Of a stretch of DNA of 64,000 nt, positions 41,701 to 50,891 are shown piece after piece; position 1 is the first letter of the stretch, and every line of letters starts with the position of its first letter. This DNA comes from Kumtagia sp963839725 (GTDB taxonomy: Bacteria > Pseudomonadota > Alphaproteobacteria > Rhizobiales > Rhizobiaceae): assembly GCA_963839725.1 (NCBI GenBank), contig CAWIWT010000035.1:248001-312000 (forward strand), read 5' to 3'. The notes below the pieces were generated by a model. It was not told the origin of the DNA, did not search any database, and saw nothing but the letters and a program-made list of their open reading frames with translations. Both the position numbers and the translations under genes were made by a program.

Positions 41701-42227
41701 TGGCCGAAGCGGTTGCGCGCAACCTGTTCAAGCTAATGGCGGTGAAGGACGAGTATGAGGTCTCGCGCCTCTACACGGATGGCTCATTCCGGCGGCAGCT
41801 TGCACGCGAGTTCGAAGGATATGACAGGCTGGAATTTCACTTGGCGCCACCGATTCTGGGCCGGCGCGATGCGAACGGCAAGCCGCTAAAATCGCGATTT
41901 TCCAGCTGGATGATGATCGGTTTCAAGCTTCTGGCGCCGCTGAAGCGCCTGCGCGGAACGACCTTTGACCTGTTCTCCTACACCGCCGATCGGCGCCTGG
42001 AGCATCATTTGCTTGAGCGCTACGAGACCGACCTCCACCGCATCGCTGGGATTCTGGAGCCCCCAAGGCTGGAGGCGGCTGTCGGCCTCGCGTCGCTGCC
42101 GCAGTTAATACGCGGTTACGGCCACGTAAAGCAGGCAAGCGTCGCCCAGGCGGATGCGGAGCGCGAGCGTCTCCTGGCAAGGCTGGAGCGGCCGGAGATG
42201 GAGCTTGTGGTTCGCGCCGCCGAATAG
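38757..42227 (+). CDS. Indolepyruvate ferredoxin oxidoreductase, fused alpha/beta
   Basis: 1156 residues, the fused form of IorAB. Residues 1-400 form the N-terminal PFOR-like pyrimidine part (LNTAGFVSGYRGSPLGGLDM). The TPP motif is GDGTYNHSGSLALRFAKASG to YNDAVALTGGQ (about residues 494-534). A CxxCxxC/C set (LVCEGCGDCGVQSNCVSVQP, SSCNKDFSCVNGFCPSFV) binds Fe-S clusters. The gamma-like domain follows (GVGGTGVVTIGAILGMAAHL), then a C-terminal DUF6537-like domain. It oxidatively decarboxylates aryl pyruvates from aromatic amino acid breakdown. FdxA is a possible but unproven partner. Single gene. Confidence 0.93.
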   Translation: MTLHEVALGDKFDLSKERVFLSGAQAIIRMLLMQRERDRLAGLNTAGFVSGYRGSPLGGLDMQLWKARQQLGEAGVVFQPGLNEELAATACWGTQQTELGGEGRYDGVFGLWYGKGPGVDRSGDVFRHANLAGTSKHGGVVALMGDDHMAESSTNAHATEFVFVASMIPILNPAGVQELIDYGLYGYALSRFAGMWTAIKCVKDNVESTASVDSSLDRVRITIPEFDMPPGGLGIRDEIDQLGQEERLFDCKRAAASAFIRANDINRIIYSGGRSAKLGIITVGKSYLDVRQALDDLGIGEAKANRIGIRLFKVGAPWPLDLDHIADFVAGLETVVVVEEKRSLIEVQLKEALYNTSHRPLIVGKTDEGGSWLFPAKGALDPNEIAIALGDRILRTIGHSEEIAARVARLRQFQAMLADTQDIGHRTPYFCSGCPHNSSTKVPEGSVAAAGIGCHFMALWMDRSTSGFTAMGGEGAQWVGQAPFVSREHIFQNLGDGTYNHSGSLALRFAKASGANITYKILYNDAVALTGGQQHEGGLSVHAIANQVRAEGIEWIAVVSDEPDKYAASFPAGTTVHHRDDLDSVQRELREVKGVSVLIYDQTCAAEKRRRRKRGTFPDPDKRVIINELVCEGCGDCGVQSNCVSVQPVETEFGRKRRIDQSSCNKDFSCVNGFCPSFVTVHGARIRKAEEVAGSDDPLKGVPMPVTSGLGEQGWSAIIDGVGGTGVVTIGAILGMAAHLEGKGCGMIDMAGLAQKGGAVFTHLRVARTPDDIHAIRVSAGKADLILGCDLVVSGSRKVLGAVHEGHTMFVANTAEIMPGDFTRAADFSLPTERLKRAIRKAAGDDRAHFFDATQTSAALFGNSIGANMFMLGFAFQKGALPLSAEAIERAIGLNGEAVTMNVAAFRWGRRAAYDPDFVQQIALGSKADTAPVPAQSLDDVIARRAEFLTCYQDDAYARRYLDRVERIRKAESHAVPGSTKLAEAVARNLFKLMAVKDEYEVSRLYTDGSFRRQLAREFEGYDRLEFHLAPPILGRRDANGKPLKSRFSSWMMIGFKLLAPLKRLRGTTFDLFSYTADRRLEHHLLERYETDLHRIAGILEPPRLEAAVGLASLPQLIRGYGHVKQASVAQADAERERLLARLERPEMELVVRAAE

Positions 42228-42317
42228 GCCGTAAACTAACAGCTGGCCAGCTCATTGCTTTATTTTCAATGGTTTGCAGCACAGATCGGCCTAAGCCTTT
42301 CTTAAGCCCGCCATGTC

Positions 42318-44663
42318 ATGAATGACCCGAACAAAAGCCGGGAATACGGCGTGGCAGCAAGACGAAAGAGCGACTATTCGGTCGACGTGTACATTCCGTT
42401 CGTAGAAACACTGTTTCGCGACGGTCTTACCCTTTCTATTGGCTTTGCGGCACAGACGCTTCTGGTGGTGCTCTGCTACTGGAAAACCTTCAACCCGGTC
42501 TTTCTCTATGTGGCGGGTGCGATGGTCGCGGTCGCGGCTTTTCGTCTTACCAATATGCGGAAATATCGGCATGCCCCACCGCCGGAGGATTGGCACGAGG
42601 CGCGGCGGCGCGAAAACGACTACATCATCTACGGCTCGATGCACGGCTTGATGCTCGGGCTATTCGCCTTCTCGGGAATTTATCTTTCAAATGACAACTT
42701 TGCGGAAATCGCCTCCGTATCGGTAACGCTTGCATCGATAACGTCGATTGCCGGCCGCAATTACGGTTCACCACGAATGGTGATGATTTTCATCGTCACC
42801 ACGACCTGGCCGATCTCCCTTGCTTTCATTCTTCGGGGGGACGTCTATCACGTCACGCTTGGCCTGCTGTCGGCGCCATTCTTCTTTGCGATCAAGCGCT
42901 TTGCTGATCTCGTACGAGGCGTGCTTTTCACGGCGCTGTCCGAGGAACGCAAGGCAAACAGGATCGCCGATCGGTTCAACCGGGCGCTGAACACCATGTC
43001 GCACGGCCTGGTCATGCTCGATCCGGACGGCAAGGTGGTGGTGGGCAATGCCGAAGCTGCCCACCTTCTCTCGATGAAGTCTGGCGATGCATTGCTGGGC
43101 CGTTCCCTGCATTCCCTGCTGAAGCGAGGCGTTGCGGGTGGATTGATCGATGCCAAGGATTGCCAGTTTGTGGAAATGCAGCTGACAAAGGCGCTGAGCG
43201 AAGGACGCAGCCGCAAGGTTCTGCTCTCTCTCGCCAATGGCCAGCATTACGAGTTCTCGGCACGCGAAGGCAGCCAGGAACTCGGTGTCATCACCTTCGA
43301 GGACGTCACCTCCCGCATCGAGGCCGAAGAGAAAATTCGCTCGATGGCACGATTCGACAGCCTTACCGGGCTGCCAAACCGCGCCTACTTCCACGAGTTC
43401 GTGACCGAAGCCTTGGCTACGGGTGACCGTGGGCGGCTGTGTGGCATAGCGGTGCTCGATCTCGACGATTTCAAGAGCATCAACGACACGCTGGGCCATC
43501 CGATCGGCGATGGTTTGATCTATGCGATGGCCGAAAGACTGGCCGCATTTGCCAGCGAGTCCATCAGGGTGAGCCGCTTCGGCGGTGACGAGTTCATCAT
43601 TTTCTTCGATCAGGTGGAAGACGAAAGCCACCTTGCGTCAATGCTTGACCGCATATTCGCCGGCCTGCAAGGCGATGTCGACGTGGCTGGCCACGCGCTG
43701 CGGGTTGAGGTCAGCGGTGGCTGCGTCATGGCGCAGGTGAGGGACACCGATGTCGACGCTATGATCGTTAAGGCGGATCTCGCCCTCTACAAAGCCAAGG
43801 AACTCGGCAAGAACAACTGGCGTCAGTTCGAAGCCGCGATGGACGCCGCATTCCGCAACCGGCAGCTCATGAAGGCCGATCTCCGAACCGCCATCGAGCT
43901 GAAGTCGCTTCGCGTCGTCTATCAGCCGATTATTTCGCTCGACAACATGCGGATCGCCAGTTGCGAAGCGCTTTGCCGCTGGGATCATCTGGAGCTGGGA
44001 CCGATCTCTCCCGGCGTATTCATCCCGTTAGCGGAGGAAATGGGGATCATTTCAGAAATCAGCACCTTCATGTTGGATGCAGCATGCCGCGAATGCGCCA
44101 AATGGCCGGAGCACATCAGCGTATCGGTCAATCTGTCGGCGCGCGACTTCCGCAGCCGGGATATTGTCGAGCACGTTCGCGATGCCTTGGCGACAACCGG
44201 CCTCTCGGCTCACCGGCTGGAGATTGAGGTGACTGAGACCGCATTGCTGGACGACAAGGCAATGACGCGGAGTGTTATCGAGGAAATGCGCCAGATGGGC
44301 GTCCTCATTGCCCTTGATGATTTCGGCACGGGATACTCGAGCTTGAGCTATCTGCACACGTTGCCGCTCGATAAGATCAAGATCGACCGCAGCTTCTTGT
44401 TGGACGTTACCCGCAACCCGCGATCGCTGGAATTGCTGAAAGGTATCGTCAACATGTCGCGCCCGCTGGGCCTCAACGTCACCGTCGAAGGCGTCGAAAC
44501 CTTCGACCAGCTCAAGATTCTGGCTGAGGAGATCAAGCCCGACCTGCTGCAGGGCTTCCTGTTTGGATCGGCGCTGTCTGCCGTCGGCATCGAGACCATG
44601 TCAACCACGACGTGGCCGCTTGCGGCGGAACAGCCAAACGAAAAGCGCAGATCACGCCACTAA
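42318..44663 (+). CDS. GGDEF/EAL protein with membrane sensor and PAS domain
   Basis: 781 residues. The N-terminal 200 residues hold about five to six membrane helices (LTLSIGFAAQTLLVVLCYWK, LMLGLFAFSGIYL). A PAS-like domain lies at about 215-320. GGDEF (about residues 340-500) has an intact SRFGGDEFIIFF; EAL (about 515-770) has CEALCRW near residue 549, DDFGTGYSSLSYL and VTVEGVET. Both active sites look intact, so it could make or degrade c-di-GMP. It precedes the FeeM-like acyltransferase gene by 152 bases on the same strand. Confidence 0.93.
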   Translation: MNDPNKSREYGVAARRKSDYSVDVYIPFVETLFRDGLTLSIGFAAQTLLVVLCYWKTFNPVFLYVAGAMVAVAAFRLTNMRKYRHAPPPEDWHEARRRENDYIIYGSMHGLMLGLFAFSGIYLSNDNFAEIASVSVTLASITSIAGRNYGSPRMVMIFIVTTTWPISLAFILRGDVYHVTLGLLSAPFFFAIKRFADLVRGVLFTALSEERKANRIADRFNRALNTMSHGLVMLDPDGKVVVGNAEAAHLLSMKSGDALLGRSLHSLLKRGVAGGLIDAKDCQFVEMQLTKALSEGRSRKVLLSLANGQHYEFSAREGSQELGVITFEDVTSRIEAEEKIRSMARFDSLTGLPNRAYFHEFVTEALATGDRGRLCGIAVLDLDDFKSINDTLGHPIGDGLIYAMAERLAAFASESIRVSRFGGDEFIIFFDQVEDESHLASMLDRIFAGLQGDVDVAGHALRVEVSGGCVMAQVRDTDVDAMIVKADLALYKAKELGKNNWRQFEAAMDAAFRNRQLMKADLRTAIELKSLRVVYQPIISLDNMRIASCEALCRWDHLELGPISPGVFIPLAEEMGIISEISTFMLDAACRECAKWPEHISVSVNLSARDFRSRDIVEHVRDALATTGLSAHRLEIEVTETALLDDKAMTRSVIEEMRQMGVLIALDDFGTGYSSLSYLHTLPLDKIKIDRSFLLDVTRNPRSLELLKGIVNMSRPLGLNVTVEGVETFDQLKILAEEIKPDLLQGFLFGSALSAVGIETMSTTTWPLAAEQPNEKRRSRH

Positions 44664-44815
44664 CGCTGGCCAATTTTTGCGCAAAACGCGCACGCCAACC
44701 CTGTTAACCATCTTTTGCGATTAACGCATGGTAAACACGCAACGCCAGGTTTTGGGCCTTTACATAAAATTTTAACCAGTACACGCTGAGAGTTGACGGG
44801 AAATCGAGGACCCGA

Positions 44816-45572
44816 ATGGCCGACAGTGTGCAGCGTACGGGCGCGGAGGCGTTCGAAGTTTCGGAATTTTCGCGAAAGGTCTCCGAGCTCCTTGAGCGAA
44901 CCGAGTATCGCCGGTGCGACAAAGGCGAGGACCTCGAAGATATCTACCGTCTTCGCTACAAATCCTACCGTATGTCCGATATGGTCCCGGAGAACGACGC
45001 GCATGTCATCGAAGACGACCTTGATGACACGCCGAATTGCTACAAGTTCGGGATCTATGTCGATGGTGTTCTGGCCAGCACCCTTCGGCTCCACTACGTA
45101 ACAAGCAAATATCCATACTCGGCATCGATGATGCTCTATCGCGATGTTCTGGAGCCGATGTTGGCGGCCGGTGATACATTTATCGATCCCAGCCGCCTTG
45201 CCGCCGATCCGGAATGGTCAAGGGTCTATCCGCAACTTCCTTATTTGACTCTGCGGCTTGCCGGCATGGCGTGCTTCTATTTTGAGGCGCCCTATTGCAT
45301 TTCCACGATCAAGGACGAACACGCCGGCTTCTATAAGCGGATTTTTCGCTCCGAGCAGATTGGGGAGCCGCGCAAGTACCCGGGCCTTAACTCACACCGG
45401 TCTGCTCTATCGGGCGACGGTCGCGGCGATCAGGGAGCGCTCGTTCACGCGCTACCCTTTCTTCAAATCGACGTCGATGGAACAGCGCATGCTGTTTGCT
45501 CCGACCGAAGAGGGCGAACTCGCTCCACTGACGATCCTGCCGACTGCCAAATATACGCGCGAACTCGCCTGA
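44816..45572 (+). pseudogene. FeeM-like N-acyl amino acid synthase / GNAT-type acyltransferase, frameshifted
   Basis: The first frame reads to about residue 192 (YRMSDMVPENDAHVIEDDLD, LASTLRLHYVTSKYPYSASM, DTFIDPSRLAADPEWSRVYP, FYKRIFRSEQIGEPRKYPGL). The family C-terminus continues in another frame from 45391 (THTGLLYRATVAAIRERSFT, RYPFFKSTSMEQRMLF) to TGA at 45572. One extra A at 45389-45390 (CTTAACTC) explains the break; the span of 757 bases is one more than 252 codons. This fold (PF21926) is related to LuxI-type synthases. If intact it would make N-acyl amino acid signals or lipids. Confidence 0.8.
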
Positions 45573-45742
45573 CGGTGTATCCGGTCCGCTCAGATCGATC
45601 AATGGGACGCGCACGCGGCCCGTCCACCGCGAATTCTTCAAAATAAAGGTGATGCACTTGTCGCAGGGTCAGGGGCAATCGCGCCATTGCCCTCGATCCG
45701 CGATTTAGGTATGTGCCGAGGTGCCACCTTCGGAGGGATATT

Positions 45743-45967
45743 ATGGCCGACCACACCCCGACTGGACCGCTCGAGATGGGCGCCGCCATGGACTATACCG
45801 AACACGACAAGACCTACCATAGCTTCCTGGCTCTTGCGAAGTATGGCGCACTGGTCTGCGTTGCTCTTTTGGCCGCGATGGCGTTCGGGTTCTTTGCAGG
45901 AGGATTTTTCTCCGCGCTCATCCTGTTCATCCTCATAGTCGCGGCCGGAGGTTTTCTTCTGCGCTGA
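45743..45967 (+). CDS. aa3-type cytochrome c oxidase subunit IV
   Basis: 74 residues from the ATG at 45743, with GGAGGG upstream. MGAAMDYTEHDKTYHSFLAL matches the COX4_pro_2 family, followed by two closely spaced membrane segments (YGALVCVALLAAMAFGFFAG, then ALILFILIVAAGGFLLR). It is a small accessory subunit of aa3 oxidase in alphaproteobacteria, and typically stands alone just upstream of pntAA, as here, 82 bases before it. Confidence 0.9.
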   Translation: MADHTPTGPLEMGAAMDYTEHDKTYHSFLALAKYGALVCVALLAAMAFGFFAGGFFSALILFILIVAAGGFLLR

Positions 45968-46049
45968 CGAAGCGCGGGTGAGATACCTGAAAGAATAATG
46001 TCCGTGCTCCGCCACGGGCACTAACGCACGGGCCGAAAGGGAGAGTTCG

Positions 46050-47774
46050 GTGGCGCAGACAATATTCATTCCCCGCGAGGTCGAAGCCGGGGAGAGCCGC
46101 GTCGCGGCCTCGCCCGATACGGTGAAACGGCTAGCGGGGCTGGGGTTCGACGTGGTTGTCGAAGCCGGTGCCGGTACGGCCTCACGCATTCCGGACGAGG
46201 AATTCGCCAAGGCGGGCGCAACGGTCGGCAAGGCAGCCGACGCCGCCAAGGCCGACATTGTCCTGAAGGTACGGCGGCCAAACGCGACCGAGCTGAAGGG
46301 CTACAAGCCCGGAGCAGCGGTTTTCGCCATCATCGATCCCTATGGCAATGACGCAGCCCTTGCCACCATGGCCAAGGCTGGCGTTACCGCTTTCTCGATG
46401 GAACTGATGCCACGCATAACCCGTGCCCAGTCCATGGACGTGCTGTCCTCGCAAGCGAACCTTGCCGGCTATCAGGCCGTCATCGACGGCGCGGCCGAAT
46501 ATGACCGCGCGCTGCCGATGATGATGACCGCGGCAGGCACGGTACCGGCGGCAAAAGTCTTCATCATGGGTGTCGGCGTTGCCGGCCTGCAGGCTATCGC
46601 CACAGCAAGACGCCTCGGCGCGGTCGTGACGGCGACCGACGTGCGGCCAGCCGCCAAGGAGCAGGTCGCCTCGCTGGGCGCCAAGTTCCTCGCCGTCGAG
46701 GACGAGGAATTTAAGGCGGCCGAGACTGCCGGCGGCTACGCCAAGGAAATGTCAAAGGAATATCAGGCCAAGCAGGCGGCGCTCACCGCTGAGCATATTG
46801 CCAAGCAGGATATCGTGATCACCACCGCGCTGATCCCGGGCCGTCCGGCGCCGAGATTGATCTCCGCAGCGATGGTCGCCTCGATGAAGGCCGGTTCGGT
46901 GATCATCGATCTAGCGGTCGAGCGCGGCGGCAATGTCGAGGGCGCGGTTCCGGGCCAGGTGGTGACCACCGCCAACGGCGTCAAGATCGTCGGGCATCTG
47001 AATGTACCGGGCCGCGTCGCCGCTTCGGCCTCGCTGCTTTACGCCAAGAACCTCTACGCCTTCCTCGAAGCCATGGTCGACAAGACGACGAAGACGCTTT
47101 CGATCAATCGGGACGACGATCTGGTGAAGGCCACCATGCTGACCGATGGCGGAAAGGTCGTGCACCCGAATTTCGCCAAGGCAGAGCCCGCGCCAGTGAT
47201 TGTCGCCGGGCCTACCCGGCCGGCGAAACACGTTGAACCGCTCGGCGCGCAAAATCGTCAAAAAGGCCGGAGCGGGCGCGGCCGCAAAGGGCGGCCCGGC
47301 AAAGCACGTCGAAAAGCCGGAAAAGAAGTCAAAGGGAGACGCGTGATGGAAAAGACCGCGCTCGAAAAAGCCCTCGAACAACTCGATCTCGCAACGCAGG
47401 CAATACGCGATGCAGCGGAAAACGTCGCTGGCAGCCCCGGCGCTGCGGAAGCGGCAGGTGACGCCGCCCATGCCCTGTCCGGCGGTGCAATCGATCCCTT
47501 CGTCTTCCGATTCGCTATCTTCGTCCTGGCAATCTTCGTCGGCTACTACGTGGTCTGGTCGGTCACGCCGGCGCTGCACACGCCGCTGATGGCCGTCACC
47601 AACGCCATCTCCTCGGTGATCGTCGTCGGCGCGCTTCTGGCGGTCGGCATCTCGGCTTCGGGCCTCGCGAGCGGCTTCGGCTTCATCGCACTGGCGCTGG
47701 CCTCCGTGAATATCTTCGGCGGGTTCCTCGTCACCCAACGCATGCTGGCCATGTACAGGAAGAAAGAGAAGTGA
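46050..47774 (+). CDS. pntA: NAD(P) transhydrogenase alpha part, pntAA-pntAB read as one ORF through a shifted linker
   Basis: 574 residues from a GTG at 46050 (MAQTIFIPREVEAGESRVAA). Residues 1-380 are the NAD(H)-binding domain (IMGVGVAGLQAIATARRLGA). The linker about residues 394-432 reads as Arg/Gly-rich text (GRSGRGRKGRPGKARRK), whereas the +1 frame reads an Ala/Lys linker (KIVKKAGAGAAAKGGPAK, then EKPEKKSKGD) ending in TGA at 47344-47346 that overlaps the pntAB ATG. I therefore think one extra base near 47241 fused two normally separate subunits. Membrane transhydrogenase: NADH + NADP+ to NAD+ + NADPH, driven by proton motive force. Confidence 0.88.
   Translation: MAQTIFIPREVEAGESRVAASPDTVKRLAGLGFDVVVEAGAGTASRIPDEEFAKAGATVGKAADAAKADIVLKVRRPNATELKGYKPGAAVFAIIDPYGNDAALATMAKAGVTAFSMELMPRITRAQSMDVLSSQANLAGYQAVIDGAAEYDRALPMMMTAAGTVPAAKVFIMGVGVAGLQAIATARRLGAVVTATDVRPAAKEQVASLGAKFLAVEDEEFKAAETAGGYAKEMSKEYQAKQAALTAEHIAKQDIVITTALIPGRPAPRLISAAMVASMKAGSVIIDLAVERGGNVEGAVPGQVVTTANGVKIVGHLNVPGRVAASASLLYAKNLYAFLEAMVDKTTKTLSINRDDDLVKATMLTDGGKVVHPNFAKAEPAPVIVAGPTRPAKHVEPLGAQNRQKGRSGRGRKGRPGKARRKAGKEVKGRRVMEKTALEKALEQLDLATQAIRDAAENVAGSPGAAEAAGDAAHALSGGAIDPFVFRFAIFVLAIFVGYYVVWSVTPALHTPLMAVTNAISSVIVVGALLAVGISASGLASGFGFIALALASVNIFGGFLVTQRMLAMYRKKEK
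47346..47774 (+). CDS. pntAB: NAD(P) transhydrogenase alpha-2 subunit module PntAB
   Basis: 142 residues if started at the ATG at 47346. MEKTALEKALEQLDLATQAI is the usual N-terminus of a separate PntAB in rhizobia. Three or four membrane helices follow (FAIFVLAIFVGYYVVWSVTP, VIVVGALLAVGISASGL, ALASVNIFGGFLVTQRMLAM). It is in the same frame as the pntAA reading, so both give one ORF in this sequence. It ends 7 bases before pntB. Confidence 0.85.
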   Translation: MEKTALEKALEQLDLATQAIRDAAENVAGSPGAAEAAGDAAHALSGGAIDPFVFRFAIFVLAIFVGYYVVWSVTPALHTPLMAVTNAISSVIVVGALLAVGISASGLASGFGFIALALASVNIFGGFLVTQRMLAMYRKKEK

Positions 47775-47781
47775 GCGCCCG

Positions 47782-49179
47782 ATGAACGCCAACCTCGCTT
47801 CCTTCCTCTACCTCGTCTCCGGCATCCTGTTCATTCTGGCGCTGCGGGGCCTGTCGCATCCGACAACCAGCCGTCAGGGCAACACCTATGGCATGATCGG
47901 CATGGCGATAGCCATCATCACGACGCTGGCGCTGGCGATCCCTTCGGCCGGCGGCTTCGGCCTGATCGTGCTCGGGCTGCTGATCGGCGGTTCGGTTGGC
48001 GCCGTTACTGCGCGGCGCATCCCGATGACCTCGATGCCGCAACTGGTTGCGGCGTTCCACTCGCTGGTAGGCCTGGCCGCGGTCATGGTCGCAGCTGCGG
48101 CAATCTACGCCCCAACCAGCTTCAAAATCGGCACGGTGGGCGACATCCACAGCCAGGCTCTGATCGAGATGAGCCTTGGCGTAGCCATCGGCGCCATCAC
48201 TTTTACCGGCTCGGTTATAGCGTTCTTGAAGCTCGACGGCCGCATGTCCGGCAAGCCGATCCTGCTACCCGCGCGCCATGCCATCAACATCGCTCTTGCC
48301 GCGGCCCTGGTACTTCTGATCATCCTTCTGGTGACGACCGAAAGCACAGTCATCTTCTGGCTGATCGTCGCGACGTCGCTGGCGCTCGGCGTACTGCTCA
48401 TCATCCCGATCGGCGGCGCCGATATGCCGGTGGTCGTGTCGATGCTCAATTCCTATTCGGGCTGGGCGGCAGCGGCTCTTGGCTTCACCCTCGGCAATCT
48501 GGCGCTAATTATTACTGGCGCTCTGGTCGGCTCGTCGGGTGCGATCCTGTCCTACATCATGTGCAAGGGCATGAACCGATCCTTCATTTCGGTCATTCTC
48601 GGCGGCTTTGGCGGCGAGACGGCCGCGGCGGTTGACGACGGCATCCAGCGCACCGTCAAGACGGGCGCCGCCGATGACGCCGCCTACCTGATGATGAACG
48701 CACAAAAGGTCATCATTGTCCCGGGCTACGGCATGGCGGTTGCCCAGGCGCAGCACGCGCTTCGCGAAATGGCGGACAAGCTGAAGGCCGCAGGTGTCGA
48801 GGTGAAGTACGCGATCCATCCCGTGGCGGGCCGCATGCCGGGCCACATGAACGTCCTGCTGGCGGAAGCCAACGTGCCTTACGACGAGGTCTTCGAACTC
48901 GAGGACATCAACTCGGAGTTCGCCCAAGCCGACGTCGCCTATGTCATCGGCGCCAATGACGTGACCAACCCATCGGCGCGCGACGACAAGGCCTCCCCTA
49001 TCTACGGAATGCCGATCCTCGATGTAGACAAGGCACGCACTTGCCTGTTCGTCAAGCGCTCGCTCGGCTCCGGTTACGCCGGCATCGACAACACGCTGTT
49101 CTACAAGGACGGCACCATGATGCTGCTGGGCGACGCCAAGAAAATGACCGAGGAAATCGTCAAGGCGATTGATCACTGA
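47782..49179 (+). CDS. pntB: NAD(P) transhydrogenase beta subunit PntB
   Basis: 465 residues with about nine membrane helices in the first 270 residues (LASFLYLVSGILFILALRGL onward). The NADP(H)-binding domain is at the C-terminus (KVIIVPGYGMAVAQAQHALR, HPVAGRMPGHMNVLLAEANV, DVTNPSARDDKASPIYGMPI). It is the proton-channel and NADP-binding subunit. It lies 7 bases after pntAB in the operon. The reading frame is intact and of standard length, which argues that the complex is expected to function. Confidence 0.96.
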   Translation: MNANLASFLYLVSGILFILALRGLSHPTTSRQGNTYGMIGMAIAIITTLALAIPSAGGFGLIVLGLLIGGSVGAVTARRIPMTSMPQLVAAFHSLVGLAAVMVAAAAIYAPTSFKIGTVGDIHSQALIEMSLGVAIGAITFTGSVIAFLKLDGRMSGKPILLPARHAINIALAAALVLLIILLVTTESTVIFWLIVATSLALGVLLIIPIGGADMPVVVSMLNSYSGWAAAALGFTLGNLALIITGALVGSSGAILSYIMCKGMNRSFISVILGGFGGETAAAVDDGIQRTVKTGAADDAAYLMMNAQKVIIVPGYGMAVAQAQHALREMADKLKAAGVEVKYAIHPVAGRMPGHMNVLLAEANVPYDEVFELEDINSEFAQADVAYVIGANDVTNPSARDDKASPIYGMPILDVDKARTCLFVKRSLGSGYAGIDNTLFYKDGTMMLLGDAKKMTEEIVKAIDH

Positions 49180-49328
49180 CACCGGACACGGTCGTTGTGA
49201 TTTGTCGTCGGCTGGCGTTGGTTGGAGCAAGGGCATCTCTAGTGTGGCTTGCCTGCGCCCGAAAGCTGCCCAATGCGTTTCTGTATGCATGACCTCTGGT
49301 TTCCGCCGCCTTTGAAATTGCATCCGCG

Positions 49329-50856
49329 ATGACTGAAAATCTGTTCGACAAGTTCTTTGCCGGGGCCGATTTCGCGAGAGCTGTTATCCACACAGCTGGG
49401 GGAGCAAGCCTGGCCTATGGCGAATTGTTTGCGCAAAGCGGGCGAGCAGCCAACGCGCTGGTTCAGGCTCGGCGTCAGACCAGGCGATCGCGTGGCGGTG
49501 CAGGCCGAAAAGTCCGTAGCGGCACTGGAGCTCTATCTCGGCGTGCTCAGGGCGGGCGCGGCCTTCCTGCCATTGAATACCGACTATACCCTGAGCGAGC
49601 TAAGCTATTTCATTGCCGATGCCGAACCGGCCGCCATAGTTTGTGACCCGACTATCGCCGCCAGCATCGAGTTCTCGCAAAACTGCGCTGGCCGCGTTCA
49701 AACCCTGAGCGCATCGGGCGAGGGAACACTTGCAAGCGCGGTCGCGGCTGAGAGCCCCGACTTTGCGACCGTGTCGCGCGAACAGAATGATTTGGCTGCG
49801 ATCCTCTATACGTCAGGCACCACGGGGCAATCGAAAGGAGCGATGCTGAGCCACGGTAATCTTGCCGCCAACGGCGAGGTGCTGTGCTCCTACTGGCATT
49901 TCAGACCGGACGATGTCCTTCTGCACGCATTGCCGATCTATCATGCCCACGGCCTTTTCGTGGCGGTCAATGTGACGCTGCTCGCCGGCGCGTCGATGCA
50001 TTTCTTGCCGCGTTTCAATTCGGAGACGGTGATTGAACTCATGTCAGCCTCGACGGTCATGATGGGCGTGCCGACTTTTTATGTACGGCTCCTTAATGAT
50101 CCGCGCCTGCGCCAGGCCGCACAGGGCATGCGCCTCTTTATTTCGGGCTCCGCACCACTGCTGCCGGAAACCCACAAGCAGTGGCAGGAAGCGACCGGCC
50201 ATATCATTCTCGAGCGGTATGGCATGACGGAAACGGGCATGCTCACATCGAATCCCCATGATGGTGACAGAGTGCCGGGTTCGGTCGGCTTTGCGCTGCC
50301 TGGCGTCGATGTCCGCGTGGTTGAACCGGAGTCGGGCCGCGAGCTTGCTGCCAACGAGATCGGAATGATTGAGGTTAAGGGGCCGAACGTGTTCCGGGGT
50401 TATTGGCGCATGCCGGAAAAGACGGCTGCGGAGTTCCGTCCGGACGGCTTTTTCATCACCGGCGATCTCGGCCGAATCGACGAACGCGGCTACCTTCATA
50501 TCGTTGGACGCGGCAAGGACCTCGTTATTACCGGGGGTCTGAACGTCTATCCCAAAGAGGTCGAGAGCGAGATCGACGCGCTACCTGGTGTCGTTGAAAG
50601 TGCCGTGATCGGCATCGAGCATCCGGATTTCGGCGAAGGGGTCACCGCGGTTGTTGTCCCGGCCAAGGGAACAAACCTAACCGAAAATGGGGTGATCGCG
50701 GCGCTGCAAGGGAAGCTTTCCAAATTCAAGCAGCCCAAGCGCGTGCTCTTCGTCGACGAGTTGCCGCGTAATACGATGGGAAAGGTTCAGAAGAATCTGC
50801 TGCGCGACCGCTACAGGAGTCTCTATTCGGCCTCGTCTGAGGCGGCGGAGACATAG
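49329..50856 (+). pseudogene. matB: Malonyl-CoA synthetase (MatB-like), frameshifted near the N-terminus
   Basis: ATG at 49329 gives MTENLFDKFFAGADFARAVI, GGASLAYGELFAQSGRAANA, the known MatB opening. The rest (LGVRPGDRVAVQAEKSVAAL onward) is one frame on. One extra G at 49466-49467 restores it; the 1528-base span is one more than 509 codons. The AMP-binding motif YTSGTTGQSKGAMLSHGNLA, ERYGMTETGML, and GLNVYPKEVESEIDALPG are intact. An ATG at 49357 opens the long frame but encodes no family sequence at its start. The product would activate malonate to malonyl-CoA in the cytosol. Confidence 0.88.
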
Positions 50857-50891
50857 ACGCGGGAAAGTTGGCAGTGCGACTTGCGGTCGCC

